Shown here: one piece after another, positions 10,834 to 22,500 of the stretch
Layout: each line of letters starts with the position of its first letter
How positions within the stretch are numbered: the stretch's first letter is position 1
Source of the DNA: Oryzias latipes
Lineage: Eukaryota > Chordata > Actinopteri > Beloniformes > Adrianichthyidae
Length of the DNA stretch: 64,000 bases
Direction: 5' to 3'
Assembly: GCF_002234675.1 (NCBI RefSeq)
Contig: NC_019876.2
Coordinates: forward strand, 19,749,999 to 19,813,998
Made by a program: the position numbers and the translations under genes
Notes under the pieces: generated by a model
Database searches by the model: none
Seen by the model: the letters and a program-made list of their open reading frames with translations, nothing else
What the model was told of the DNA's origin: nothing

Positions 10834-13670
10834 GTAATGCGTATGTAAAAGAAACAATACGTGTATCACTTGTTCATTCGTTTTTCAACTTAAAATAAAA
10901 AACAAAGCAATGTTACATGAACCGCTTTTTTATTTTTTAAAATAAAAAAAAGAAATGACAAAAATATTTTTTATGTTTTTTAAGTTTCCCGCCTTGTGTT
11001 AGCTTTTCTGCTAAAGTGAAAGACGACGTATATAGCCAGATAGCGACTACCATTTCCTTATATTTTGCGTTAATCTGCAGTGCTTCTCAAATAGTGGGGC
11101 GTGCGCAAAAAATAATTGAGAAGCACTGCGTTTATGGACTACAAAATAAATAACGCTAATATTTTATGTTTCCATCCGTGGGCTAAATTTGTGTTTTTGT
11201 GTTTTGTGTGAGAGTGATAACAGTGAAATTGTGCAGTCAATCCAACGCTTACTGCACCTGGTAACATCATCTGGGAGACACCAGAGCACTAACTCTGGTG
11301 TTACTACTCACACTGAGGGGTTGAGTATTAAACCAGAGGTTTTCATATCTTCCTTTTTTATTATTAAATTCGAGGTCAAGCCTTATCTGATTAATGAATA
11401 TGTTTGCATTGTATAGGGAGCAGAGGCAAGGCAGCCACACTAACAACACTGGACCAGAAAGACCATCTGTTCAGATGGAAATGACACGGTAAACTTGAAC
11501 AGGACTGTGTTTTCATTCATTTCAACCTTTTTGTGTTGGTAGTTTTTCTGTAGTGACAAAAACAGGTACGACAATGGGGGTGCTGAACATTTCTAGACAA
11601 GCCCTTTTTGCCCTTTTGCTATTGCAAAATGCTAGCATAGCCTGCTGCCCTTTCATTTACAAGATCTGGTTTAAAACAATTACTTTTTTTTACCTACCTT
11701 CTGTTCTTCCATTAGCGAAATGACCTACTCTGCCAAGCCTTGAGCACGCAAAAAGACACTTACAGATGTCAATTTAGTTGGTTTCACTCCTGCAGCTCCT
11801 CAGCTGAATGTGGCTCACATGCTCTTAATAGCAGTGGGAAATTATTTTGTTAAACAATTGTTTACCACCCATTAGTCCAATTTAAGGTTATGCACAACTG
11901 AGCAAATACTGTTATAACTGGCTAAATAAGATAATTGCTAGACCAGTACAAAACATTTTTGGCTCCATATTTATCGCCCAAGGTAAAAGGTTAAGAAAAA
12001 AAGTTTTTGTTTTTTTCACATGAGGTGGTTGTGCTAACTACAATACCACCTATTTACAACTCAAAAGTTCTTGATCTCAATGTTTATATAACATGAAGAA
12101 ATCATGGGTGTTGACATTTTACACTTTCATAATGAGATGTGTCTAGACTTTTGACTCACCGTGTCAGGTTATTACGTCATAGCAAGCTTTATGTTGTCAA
12201 TCTTCAAATAAAATTGATATAATAGTGCTTTTAATCACACATCTTTGTTCTTTTGTTTTTTAAAGGTCCTTTCCAGGTATCTTTGCCCGTGGAAGAGGAA
12301 AGCGGCGCTTTCCTGCAGCCAGTTATATCCCTGCAAAGAAAATTAAACCATTGGAAGTGGTCTTTCACTTCGTTGCCTAAACAATGTGAGAGAAGTCCAT
12401 CTGAAGAAGAGCAGATAGTCCACCTGCAGGCAGGGTTGGGTCGCAGGACTGCTCAACTATATGAAAACACAACACATGATGAGGTAATAAGATGCAAATT
12501 GTCATGTTTGTGTGTCTATTTTCAATATCTATTTGGTAACTCCATCAGTTTGACATCTAAGAAATAAAAAAACAAAGTTATTACAATTATATAAGAGCAC
12601 TTTTTACTTTTATCCTTAATTAAGTCAATAATGAATATAATGTTTGTTTACAGCTGTGTGAAGCCCTCAATGTTTTGTTTCCAAAACTGGCAGCAGTTAC
12701 TGGTGGTTGGTTGGTGTAAAAGTGTCGAGGTGGGAAATATTGAGTTTCTATTCCAGTGCCATTTCATCACTTTTGCATATTGATACACCTTAAGAGGTTT
12801 TGGAAATATTATATTTATTTGTAATTGTATACATATTACATCTTAATTCCTAATAAAAAAGTTGGGTATCTTTTTTTATCCTTAAGATTACTTTAGATTA
12901 TTTTGTTTTTGATAGTACTCATACAGTAATCAAATTGGCCTTAAGTTTTTTAGTATGTTTAAAGTATTAATGTAACTATCTAAGTTTTATAGCCTAATCT
13001 TCCTTAAATGTTTTATACAGGCGGATGGGGGAGCCGAAAACTCTCTTTAGTGGCACCTGATAGCACCGGATACACAGGCAAGATCTTAAAATTGGCAAAT
13101 AAGAATGGCAATGCAACGTTATTCATAGCGCCCATCCAAGAAGAGCTCAGCACTGATCCTCTTCACCCAACTGATAAGGCATTCAGCAGCATGCCCAAAG
13201 CCACATGTCAGAAGTGTACAGAAGCAGTTCCCCTTCAACTTCTCACAGTACACATCCAGTCTTGTGCTGGTGTGGATGCCAGTGAACCAGTGGTGAACAA
13301 ATGTAAGAATTTTCTGTAATCTTTTGTAAACACACTGTGACTACAGCAAATTTAGAAACTAGTTGTTTAAAACTAGATATCCTAACGCATCAGTTGGCCA
13401 AAGGAGAAGGAAGATGAAGATGATGATTGGTCTGCTGAAACCAAAAGCCGCATTAAGGGGTATCTTCAGGAGTTCATTAAAAATGGTAAGTTTCTTTCAT
13501 ATATGGGAGTGCTACAAAAGTTTTATTTGGCTGCTATTGAATTGAATTTATAAAAAAAATATCAATTCCAGACAGAAAACCTTAACATTCATGAATGAAA
13601 ACATTAACATGATTATGTTACTCTTATTAGTCCAGTAAGTGTAATTACATCTGTTAAATACATATTTTTT

Positions 13671-14954
13671 TATGTGCTCTCTCCGCACGGTGGGGGGGTT
13701 CATATTACACCTGAGCCGGGGGTGTTCGTGGCCCTGGGGGGTGGGTCCTGTTCCTTGCCCCTGGGCGCTGGGCCCCGCCAAACTTCCAACATGGCCGAGC
13801 CTGGTCGGGCCATATTTATAACACCCCTTGTGGGCCCTCTTTTTTCCCCGGGGTTCCCCCCTCCTGGGCGGGGGCGGCGGGCCCCTGCCTTGCTCCTCCC
13901 TGGACCAACCGTGGGCCGGGCGGATGGCTGCCTGGAGTGCGGAGCGGGTCTCCCTTGGGGGGTCCTGGCTCGTACCTGGGGTCGGGGCGGGGGGATGCCC
14001 GGAACTCCTGGGTGGTGGTGGGGTGCTCGTCTGGGGCTGTGGGCGTCCCTCTCCGGTGGGGCCCTGCGTTGGGCTCTTCCGGCGCGGCGGGGGGGCTGCT
14101 TTCCTGGCTGGGCTGGGGCGGCACTCTCTTTCCCTCCGCGCCTCCCTGCTCTCTGGCTCTGGGGGCCTCGCGGCGGTCCTGCTGGCCCTGGCCTGTGTGG
14201 CGGTCTTGGTCGCCCGGGGGGTGGTTGTTCCCTGCCTGTTCCCGTATGGCGTTGGGGGAATTCCGGCTGCCGCTGCGGCGGGGGTCTGGGTGTGGGGGTG
14301 GCTGGGCGCTCCTCCTCCTTCTTTTCACATTCCACCATCCATTTTAGAAGAACATAAACACTCACTTGAGCACAGGTGTTAGCTCACCTTTGCACTAACA
14401 GTTTGCATGATTGAATGAATGAAAGATTTCACACTAGTTGGTTTTAAGGCATAGGTATGCGTTCGTGAACACCATCTGTTTTGTGTACATGCTGACATGT
14501 GGACATTTTTGCAGCTAGCAGGTGTGTTGATAATATTTGAGTGTGTGTGAACAGGCCCCGCCCTTTTTGTACTACATTTGAACCGTACCGTAATGATAAA
14601 CAACCAGTAAACTTGTCTGCTCTATGCTGCTTCATGGTCTTACCCCCCTTCCCCTCCTATTATCACCCTCCTACCCCCCCTCTCTCTAACGTCCCTCTCT
14701 CTTTTTCCCCTCTTTCCTTTTCCGTCCGGTCCAACACCAAAGATTTTCAAACATGATTGAAATTAATAAAGTTTGGCCTCAATTACAAAAGGGGTTTATT
14801 CAGACATACCTTTGGTTTGTCTGAAGATTAATAACCCCTCTTGTTAAAGTAAAATATGTCCAACACAAGAGGCCCTCAGCTCTCATCTGTCTGCCTAGCT
14901 GTTGGACAGGACAAGTAAAAAAAAAAAACTAAAAAAACAAACAAAAAAAAAAAC
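13671..14954 (+). mobile_element. GC-rich poly(A)-ended retroposon, longer copy
   Basis: About 650 bp of strongly GC-rich sequence (13680-14330) is followed by an AT-balanced 3' region and a tail of interrupted A runs (about 14916-14954). A putative 9-bp target duplication CATATTTTT occurs at 13661-13669 and 14955-14963. The 3' 600 bp recurs at 4520-5129. It sits in the intron before the last HECT-type exon, so it landed after the IS3-like transposon formed. Long open frames in the GC-rich part on both strands reflect base composition and are not taken as genes. Confidence 0.7.
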
Positions 14955-15391
14955 CATATTTTTCCAAATTAGCCTTAAAGCTACACTGACACACAGTTTA
15001 AGAATTGTAAAGTTAAATTATTTTTGACAAATAAATTGAAACATAATCTTTATTGTGGATTTTGCTTCATTGATGCTTACAGGAACGGCAGTTGAATCGA
15101 TGAATTTAGCCAAATTTTGGACTGGATGGGAGATTTTACCGAAGAGCCTGTCTGTGGAGATCGTCAGAAGCAGCTATCCCACAGCCTCCACCTGCTACGA
15201 GACCTTAAAAATTCCAGGTCATTACAGAGACTAAAAAAAGGTTTTGTTAGATCAGGAAGTTTGTTGTGGCATTGAATGTCACGTGTTTTACTGTTTTTGT
15301 TTAAAAAAAAAAAAAAACATTGAGATTTTGCTCTCAAATAAACCATTGATGAAACTGATCCCACTGGCCTCTTAACAGATTTTTTTTTCCT

Positions 15392-18300
15392 TTATTGTGG
15401 AAAAAAATGTTCACAAAACTGAATAGCTGCAATGTAAACATCAGAGCCAAAGGAGTCTGATTCAGCTCTTGGGTCAACTGCTCTTCTTAAAGCTGCCATT
15501 TGTTCATCTGTCAGTGGGCAGTTGATGTTTGGCACAACGACGTCTGAATGGTCCTGATGAGGAAGTCCACTCTCCTCCCACTCAATATGTGGAATCTCCA
15601 TGCCCTGAGGTATGCAAGCCAGAGAAATAAATAAAGGGTAAAGAGCAAACAAACCAACATCACAAAGTTATCTATATATTTGTATATACCTCTATGTTCT
15701 CTGGTTCGGGAATGGGATGACGTGCACGACCCAGTACCCACAGCTGGTTAGGAGTCATGTTACTTTCTGTTCTTAAAGGATGATTATCCCAACCACTGCA
15801 GAAAGTGTCCAGGTCATCCTGTATACGTGGTAAAAATACATAGTGGCAGCAGAAGAGGTGTTGAACACTTGCAATGCTGAGGAATCCCTCTTCTTCAAGG
15901 TGGTGGAGAACATTGTAGTATGTGCTGGTCACAGCAACCCACAGATCTCTCCAGAGCCGCTCAATCCTAGGTCATTACAAAAACAGTGATTCAGTAAATG
16001 GAGTATTCCATTATAAATCTTTTTGTAGGAAATTGCAAAAATTGTGTTTTAAATGAACACTTAAACATGCACTGTTCTGCAAATAGCTTTTTAAATTGTA
16101 CTACCTTGTTTGCATTTATGTTACATTTTCTTTGTTCTTGTTCTTTTTTTATATTATTCTTAGTCTTTTTTTCTCCCTCTGCTGTCAGTTGCTATGGTGA
16201 CAAACTAATTTCCCACGTGTGGGATCAATAAAGTATTTCTGATGTGATCCATAATATCTCAGGAAAAGTTATATGAACAAAAACATAACATGCTAGTCCA
16301 AAATCACGAGAGACCTAAACAATTAAAAAGTGGTTCGGGCAATCATTTTTACATATGAATTGACCATTGAAATCTCCAGAGCTTAAACCCATACAAGATT
16401 TGTGTTAAATTTATACATTTTTCTTATAATGAAATGTGTGCTAAAATCCAACTTAAAGTAGCACATGCTTTGACAGTGCAGTTGTCCTATTACTACTTGG
16501 TGTACAAAAAAACAACAACTCACATATCAGGTTCTTAAAACAAACAAACCTTTGGTTGTGAACACTTTTTCCAGAAATGAAGCTGCTTCTTCCAGTGCCA
16601 CAGACCGTAAACATGAGTTGTGCAACGTCTACGTTTTCTCCCCCGTGATCAGCACGTACCCTAATATAAAGAATTAAAAAAAGTATACAATATGTAATGG
16701 TGCTTAGAAAATATTGGTTAAATGTCAAATTGGAATTAAAAAATACCTCCTAACCTCAGAGGAAAACCAAACTTTTCAACTGCCCTTTGGAGTGTAGTTG
16801 CTGCCAGGTTGTTGGATGCTGTACCAAGATACATTATCTGAAGAAGAATAAAAACACCATTATGAGGAATAAGCATCTAAACAAGTGTGATTTTATTGAC
16901 AAGTGTGCTTACTTTGCGTGAAAAACCATCAATGCCACCAAAAATGACAATGCTGTAGCTGAAAGTAAGAAAAAGGAAAAAAAAATGTTTTTTTTTTTAA
17001 ACCAAAAAAGTTAAATATAATTCAAATGTGTTTTTCTTTGTGCTGCATGGTAAGTAACATCAACAAAGCACTTGATCAAATAACATGCATATCATTTGCA
17101 ACTGTACTTCAACGCAAACTTTGCATTAAGGTTCACGTTATCAAGAATATATAATTCAGAAATAACATACCGTATTAGTTTGTGGTTGGTATCTATGTGT
17201 ATCAAGGACATGGGGCCTGGAACAGAGTACGTTCGTCGAGCAATGCATCCTAGATGGACCATACGTGACAGGACACCTGAGGTGTCTACACGATGCATGG
17301 ATGCTCTGACTCTGTTGTACTGCACTCTATGTCCTTGGGCTTGCAGCAGAGCCTTCGTCATTCGATACCCAGAATTAGGCTGCCTGGATTTTATTTCTCT
17401 GACACACTGATCCAAGTCTTCATCTGACATGGTGCTATATAGTCCTTTCACTGAAAGATCAGATTCATTCATACGTCTGTAAACTGTTCTTCTGGACATA
17501 CCCAAGAGTTTGGCTATGCATGTGACTGGAAGATTAAGTTCCAGAAGGCTACAAAGGTAGTCTGAGGATAGTGCCATTCGTTGTCGCCCAGCTGGACCCT
17601 GCTCCCATTGCACAACAGCAATGCAACTGTTTGTTCTTTCTTTTTCAGAACTAATAAGTCTTTGCAGATGTGTCAGTTCCTCTAAAATAGCAGGACAGAC
17701 TGTTAACTGACTAGACAAAGCATTTAAAAAGACATGTTCTTGAGTGCACATGAGGTCTAAGAAGTCCAGATCTAGGGGTAAGCGCTGAAGAACATGTTCC
17801 AAACGGGAGCGAAGTCTCTCAAAAATATGTTGTAGAAGTTCCTAGAAGAGAGATAAAGAAAAAAAAAGACAGAATTAGAGTCTTGTTAAATCTGACGGAC
17901 ATTTGCAGATTTCCAGCTTGTATTGTCGATAACTCCTAAATATAGACATGAAAATTTTGCCTCCTTGTAACCACTAAAACAGAAGCCAGTGACTTATTGT
18001 TTTGGGGTATGCCCCCGCCCTGCACCCGAAGGCATTACAGCAACAACAATCCATCCAACATTCGTTTTTCCAATTAAAATAAAAATAAATTGTTTTTTTA
18101 TTTTCCCATTTACGTAATGGCGGTTATCGTATCTAAGTTTTATTTACTGTTGCAAAAAGGAGACTTCTGTCCGCCGGCTCTGCATGAGTGAGCTGCTGGA
18201 CGCGGGAGAACTGTGTCTCCAATCAGAGGATCGGCTTTGGGACAGTGAATAGTCACGTCCAGAAAAAAAGGCGGATTCTATTCCCACATATTTACCTGCA

Positions 18301-18755
18301 GCCAAGATGCACATTGTGGCGTTAAATATAAATTCATCTGAACGAAGCTAAAGGTTTTTGACACGTATTAGCCTAACCCTAAGTTATTCCTAGTAAATTC
18401 GGTAAAGAATAAAGCACTGGCCACATGTATGGACTTAGAAAATTATGAGCAAAGATTCATTCATTCATCATTATGAACTCAATAATAATCACAACACAAG
18501 TAAAAGCACATTAGAAAATCATCTCGCTCTATAGTCGGAAACCGCCTCTCTGCTCCGTTATAAGCAATAACGGTCTGAACCCGGAAGCTGAAAAATGACA
18601 CATAGTTCGCCGCGGGAAAAATTGATAAAATAAAATATCAACAAAAGATGCACGATTTTGTGCTATATAAGCCGACGTCAATAAGACGATAATAGAGAGA
18701 TATAAAGGATTAATTAATGACTCACCGATGAACCGCCTGCCGAGTTTGCTGCCAT
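15392..18755 (-). CDS. IS3-like DDE transposase of the transposon, seven exons, open
   Basis: Exons on the minus strand: 18755-18726, 17841-17171, 16958-16913, 16837-16755, 16660-16550, 15966-15690 and 15604-15392. All have GT-AG borders and matching phases, giving 1431 nt and about 476 residues with no internal stop. A helix-turn-helix lies at residues 114-134 ([20 protein letters not shown]). An IS3 OrfB-like GYR...RVRASM segment follows at 168-194. Candidate catalytic residues are D227 (HIDTNH), D281 (RADHGGEN) and E316 (RIERLWRD), spaced D-53-D-34-E. The stop codon lies inside AATAAA. It should cut and join the transposon ends in the nucleus. Exon 1 is an inference from phase and position in the TIR. 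Confidence 0.85.
15690..15966 (-). CDS. Transposase exon 6 (catalytic Glu)
   Basis: This exon opens with RIERLWRDL, carrying the proposed catalytic E316. It then runs through a helical segment and the [14 protein letters not shown] block typical of the C-terminal part of these proteins. Acceptor CTAG and donor GTATAT flank it, and the phase matches both neighbours. Confidence 0.8.
17171..17841 (-). CDS. Transposase exon 2 (HTH, IS3-like region, first Asp)
   Basis: This is the largest exon. It holds an N-terminal helical region, the helix-turn-helix, the GYRMTKALL / NRVRASMHR region that parallels bacterial IS3 OrfB proteins, and the first catalytic aspartate in HIDTNHKL near its 3' end. It starts in phase 0, which matches the 30-nt TIR exon. 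Confidence 0.85.
18000..18540. repeat. Module shared with other elements, in transposase intron 1
   Basis: Stretches such as TTCCCACATATTTACCTGCAG, GCCAAGATGCACATTG and AAAAGCACATTAGAAAATCATC recur in the TA-flanked elements (24000-24270, 48040-48310) and in the hAT at 50393-51528. No coding is visible. Confidence 0.5.
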
Positions 18756-19123
18756 CTTTTGGACTTCTGTAAAACGTACCGAACGCTGACGTCATGTCGT
18801 TCTCATGACTTGATTGGCTGGATATCGATGTGTTCTTAGATCGACTAGTTGTGCTGGTGGCACAAAAGAAGCAGCGTCTTCCCCGTCGCAATTTTTTACA
18901 TTGAATTTTTGGGAGATCAAAATCTTAGGGTTAAAAAATATTTAGAATGAAAATTCAAGGGTTATAAAAATTCAGAATAAAAATTCAAGGGATGTAAAAA
19001 TTAAGAATGAAAATTCAAAGGTTATAAAAATTCAGAATGAGAATTCAAAGGTAAAAAAAATTCAGATAGAAAATTCAAGGATTAAAAATATTCAGAATCT
19101 GATGGCACAGAAAAACTTCCATA
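18601..19123 (-). repeat. Right terminal inverted repeat of the IS3-like transposon
   Basis: It mirrors 10203-10740 with few differences. It holds the same subterminal 30-bp array (about 18930-19090) and the same candidate first exon (18755-18726, minus strand) with donor GTGAGT, reading into the transposase gene. Confidence 0.9.
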
Positions 19124-19256
19124 AAGGCGGGGCCAACGCCCGGCTCGCCTCACTGTTGTAAGTGTTTAAGAATGAGCAATAGCAGCAGTGGATGGAGGGG
19201 CGAAAAGGAACCGCTCTCCTTCCGCTTGTGTCGCGGCAGCATTATGGTACTAACAG

Positions 19257-19408
19257 TGTAGTATCAGGTGACACAAAGGGGTAGGAACCTTTGTATGTGT
19301 TGATTTGTGCCTGGGGGGAGGAGGAATAAAAGCGGAACCTGTGTGAAGCTACAAGCGTGTCTCGTGTGTTGGTGACATAAAAATATATAAAACTCAGCCA
19401 CTTGAACA
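19257..19408 (+). repeat. 5' LTR of the gypsy element
   Basis: 152 bp, TGTAGTATCAGG to CACTTGAACA, with a TATA/polyadenylation-like GGAATAAAAG in the middle. No difference from the 3' LTR was found by eye. Confidence 0.95.
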
Positions 19409-19516
19409 TGGTGTCAGAAGTGAACCCAGGAGGGGTTTGAACTGAAGAACTCAGGAAAAAAATAATAGTGTGGATTTCGCCGCTCGTAGTCGCCATCGAA
19501 GTCCGGGACGGCCGCC

Positions 19517-22500
19517 ATGAGTCGATTCCAGGTACCCCCACCTCAGAAGTTTTCCTTCAAGGCAGATGACTGGCTTAAGTGGATAAAACGTTTTGAAAGG
19601 TTCCGGATTGCGTCTGGTTTGGAGACTCAAGCCGAGGAGAACCAAGTGAATGCGCTGATTTATTCCATGGGGGAGGAAGCCGAGGATATTCTGGTCTCGC
19701 TGCACCTGAGTCCGGAGGAGGCAGTCGACTTCCACACAGTCAAGACAAGGCTGGACACTCATTTCGTGGCTCGCAGAAATATAATTTTTGAAAGAGCAAA
19801 GTTCAACCAATGACAGCAGGAGATGGAAGAGACGGTCGACAGCTTCCACACTGCGCTGCAATGCCTGGCGGAGCACTGCGGCTACGGCGCTCTTCACAGC
19901 GAGATGGTGAGAGACAAATTTGTTGTGGGTTTGAAAGACAAACGGTTATCGGAACAACTACAGATGGATCCAGAGCTGACGTTAGAAAAAGCAGTTAATA
20001 GAGCACGACAGAGAGAGCAGGTTAAAAAGCAGCAAGAGATGCTTCACAGTAACTTCAGAGCGGATGTGCAGGTGGATGGCGTGCACGCGCGTCAACACGG
20101 CGGCGCGCGAGCGAAGTCAAGAGCACCGCCACACCGCCAAAAAGTAAAGACACACACACAGGACACAGTAATTCAGTGCACTAGATGTGGAGATTCAAGA
20201 GGACATAGCATGCAGCAATGCCCAGCACGTGAAGCAGTGTGCAATCAGTGCAGGAAAAAGGGACATTATGCAAGAGTCTGCAGAACCAAACAGAGGAAAG
20301 ACATGAAAATTGCTATGGTGACAGAGGACTCAAATGATGGATTTGCTTTCTTAGGTTCAATGTCTGATAAAAACACAATAAGTCCTTGGATCACAGAATT
20401 GGATGTGAGCAGCCATAGCACAGTGTTTAAAATTGATACTGGAGCTGATGTGACTGCAGTTTCAGAGACGCTGTACAAAGAAGGACAGTTTGGCAAGCTG
20501 GAGAAGCCAACAAAAGTCTTACGAGGACCAAGAGGTTCACGGTTACAAGTCCAAGGTATGTTCACAGCTAACCTTCACAAAAATAACAAAAACACAAAGG
20601 AGGACATCTATGTTGTGAAAGGTTTGAGTATGCCGCTCCTGAGTGGGACAGCAGCTATTGCTCTACAGCTGGTTGCAAGAGTAGAGAACATCATTCTGGA
20701 CTCCACAGCGACTGTTAAAAGAGAGTTCCCTAGGCTTTTCAGTGGACTCGGAAAAATGGAGGGAGAGTACAACATAGTGCTGAAACCGAACGCTCAGCCT
20801 TTCTCTCTGTCCACACCAAGACGCATATCTCTTCCCCTTATGCCAAAGGTTAAGGAGGAGCTGACCCGAATGGAGCAGCAGGGGGTCATCTCAAAAGTGG
20901 ACCAGCCAACTGAGTGGTGTGCACCCATGGTGGTGGTGCCAAAATGCACAGGCAGGGTGAGGATCTGCACTGACCTAACCGAACTGAATAAATCTGTGTT
21001 AAGAGAAAAACATCCTCTTCCGTCTGTTGAAAACACATTAGGGCAGCTGGCTGGAGCCAAAGTCTTTTCAAAGTTGGATGCTAATGCTGGATTCTGGCAG
21101 ATTCCACTATCTAAAGACTCTTCTCTGTTGACCACTTTTATAACTCCTTTTGGACGATACTGCTACAATCGTCTGTGTTTTGGGATCTCGTCTGCACCCG
21201 AGCACTTCCAGAAACGAATGTCACGTATCCTGGAGGGTCTCGAAGGAGTTTTGTGTCAGATGGATGACGTTCTCATCTGGGGAACCACACAAGAAGAACA
21301 TGATGAGAGACTGAGAAGAGCATTATCTCGTCTCCAAGAGGCATGTGTCACATTAAATGACAAATGTGAGTTTTCAAAAAGCAAGATTAAATTCTTGGGT
21401 CAGATTATTGAAGCATCAGGAGTCAGCCCAGACCCTGAAAAGGTTAAAGCCATCACAGGCATGCAGGAGCCTACCAATGTGAGCGAGGTGAGACGTTTTC
21501 TTGGAATGGCAAATCACCTTGGAAAGTTTTTGCGTCACCTGGCAGAAAAGACACGCCCTCTGAGAGACCTGCTGAGGAAGTCTAACATGTGGAACTGGGG
21601 TTCACAGCAGCAGAAAGCCTTTGAGAGTATCAGAGCTGATCTGACGACACCCCCGGGACTCGCTCTGTATAACCCAAATGCTGAAACGCTGGTGTCTGCA
21701 GATTCTTCTTCCTATGGGATGGGCGCGGTTCTCCTCCAAAAACAAAAAAAATGGAGGATGGAAACCGGTCGCGTATGCGTCCAGAGCTTTGAGCGAAACA
21801 GAGCAGCGCTACGCCCAAATTGAGAAGGAGGCGTTGGCCTTGACGTGGGCATGTGAGAGGTTTCAAGAGTTTCTCATCGGGAAATGTTTTCACATGGAAA
21901 CGGATCACAAACCGTTAGTCCCACTGCTGGGTTCAAAGAGGTTGGATGAGCTGCCACCCCGCATACAACGCTTACGTATGAGACTGATGAGGTTTTCTTT
22001 TACCATCTCTCATGTAGCAGGCAAAAACATCGCAACGGCAGAGGTTCTGTCAAGAGCTCCTGTTGGAGGGAATGATTCTGACTTATCGGAGGAAGATATC
22101 AACCTGTATGTGGACGCGGTCATAAGCAGCCTACCAGATACTGAGAGCAGGCTTCAGCAAATTAAGACTCATCAGGAGAATGACGTCATGGTTCAGCAAC
22201 TCAAAAAGTGCTGCGTGGAAGGATGGCCAGATAAATTCTCAGCTGACAGATCCCTGCAGCCTTACTTGCAGTACTCAGGAGATCTCTCAGTTCACAGCGG
22301 TTTGCTACTTTACGGTAGCAGAATAGTGATTCCTGCATCGCTGAAGAAGGACATTCTTTCAAAGCTGCATGAAGGACATCTGGGGATAACCAAATGCAGA
22401 GCAAGAGCCAAGCAGTCAGTTTGGTGGCCAGGTCTCAGTAAAGAGTTAACAGAAATGATAGAAAAATGTGATGCCTGTGCTCGTGAGAGAACAAACCTGA

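Larger units (their letters stand above)
10571..15234 (+). pseudogene. Transposon-borne gene with HECT-type C-lobe (decayed, multi-exon)
   Basis: Candidate exons: 10571-10600 ([10 protein letters not shown], in the TIR), 11213-11297 (EIVQSIQRLLHLVTSS), 11417-11489, 12267-12483 (basic GRGKRRFPAASY, then LPKQCERSPSEEEQ after a frame change near 12370), 12654-12713 (NVLFPKLAAVTGGW), about 13018-13302 (LSVVAPDSTGYTG-like text, then a CxxC...HxxxC zinc-binding-like block near 13210-13265), about 13393-13485, and 15083-15234. The last exon reads FWTGWEILP...TASTCYETLKIPGHY, matching the HECT C-lobe around its catalytic cysteine. No HECT N-lobe is seen between the last two exons. A polyadenylation signal lies at 15336. 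The frameshift, inconsistent phases and missing lobe suggest it is inactive, but the last two exons join in phase. Confidence 0.65.
10203..19123. mobile_element. IS3-like (IS3EU-type) DNA transposon, near intact, 8.9 kb
   Basis: Both ends begin TATGGAAGTTTTTCTG reading inward, and the inverted repeats are about 520-540 bp. A 6-bp target duplication flanks it, AAGGTG (10197-10202) and AAGGCG (19124-19129). The uninterrupted copy at 47623-47628 reads AAGGCG, so the left copy carries a CpG-to-TpG change. Inside are two convergent genes: a plus-strand gene ending in a HECT C-lobe (10571-15234) and a minus-strand IS3-like transposase (18755-15392). The superfamily call rests on the IS3 OrfB-like protein and the 6-bp duplication. 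Confidence 0.9.

Noticed and set aside
13674..14382. Long overlapping open frames on both strands (up to 227 codons)
   Set aside because: They lie in a GC-rich retroposon where stop codons are rare on any frame. Compositions are Gly/Pro/Arg-rich with no motif, and several overlap on both strands.
18529..18891. 120-codon minus-strand frame in the right TIR
   Set aside because: It is largely mirrored in the left TIR. The shorter ATG-to-GTGAGT exon at 18755-18726 explains the conservation better than a long protein.
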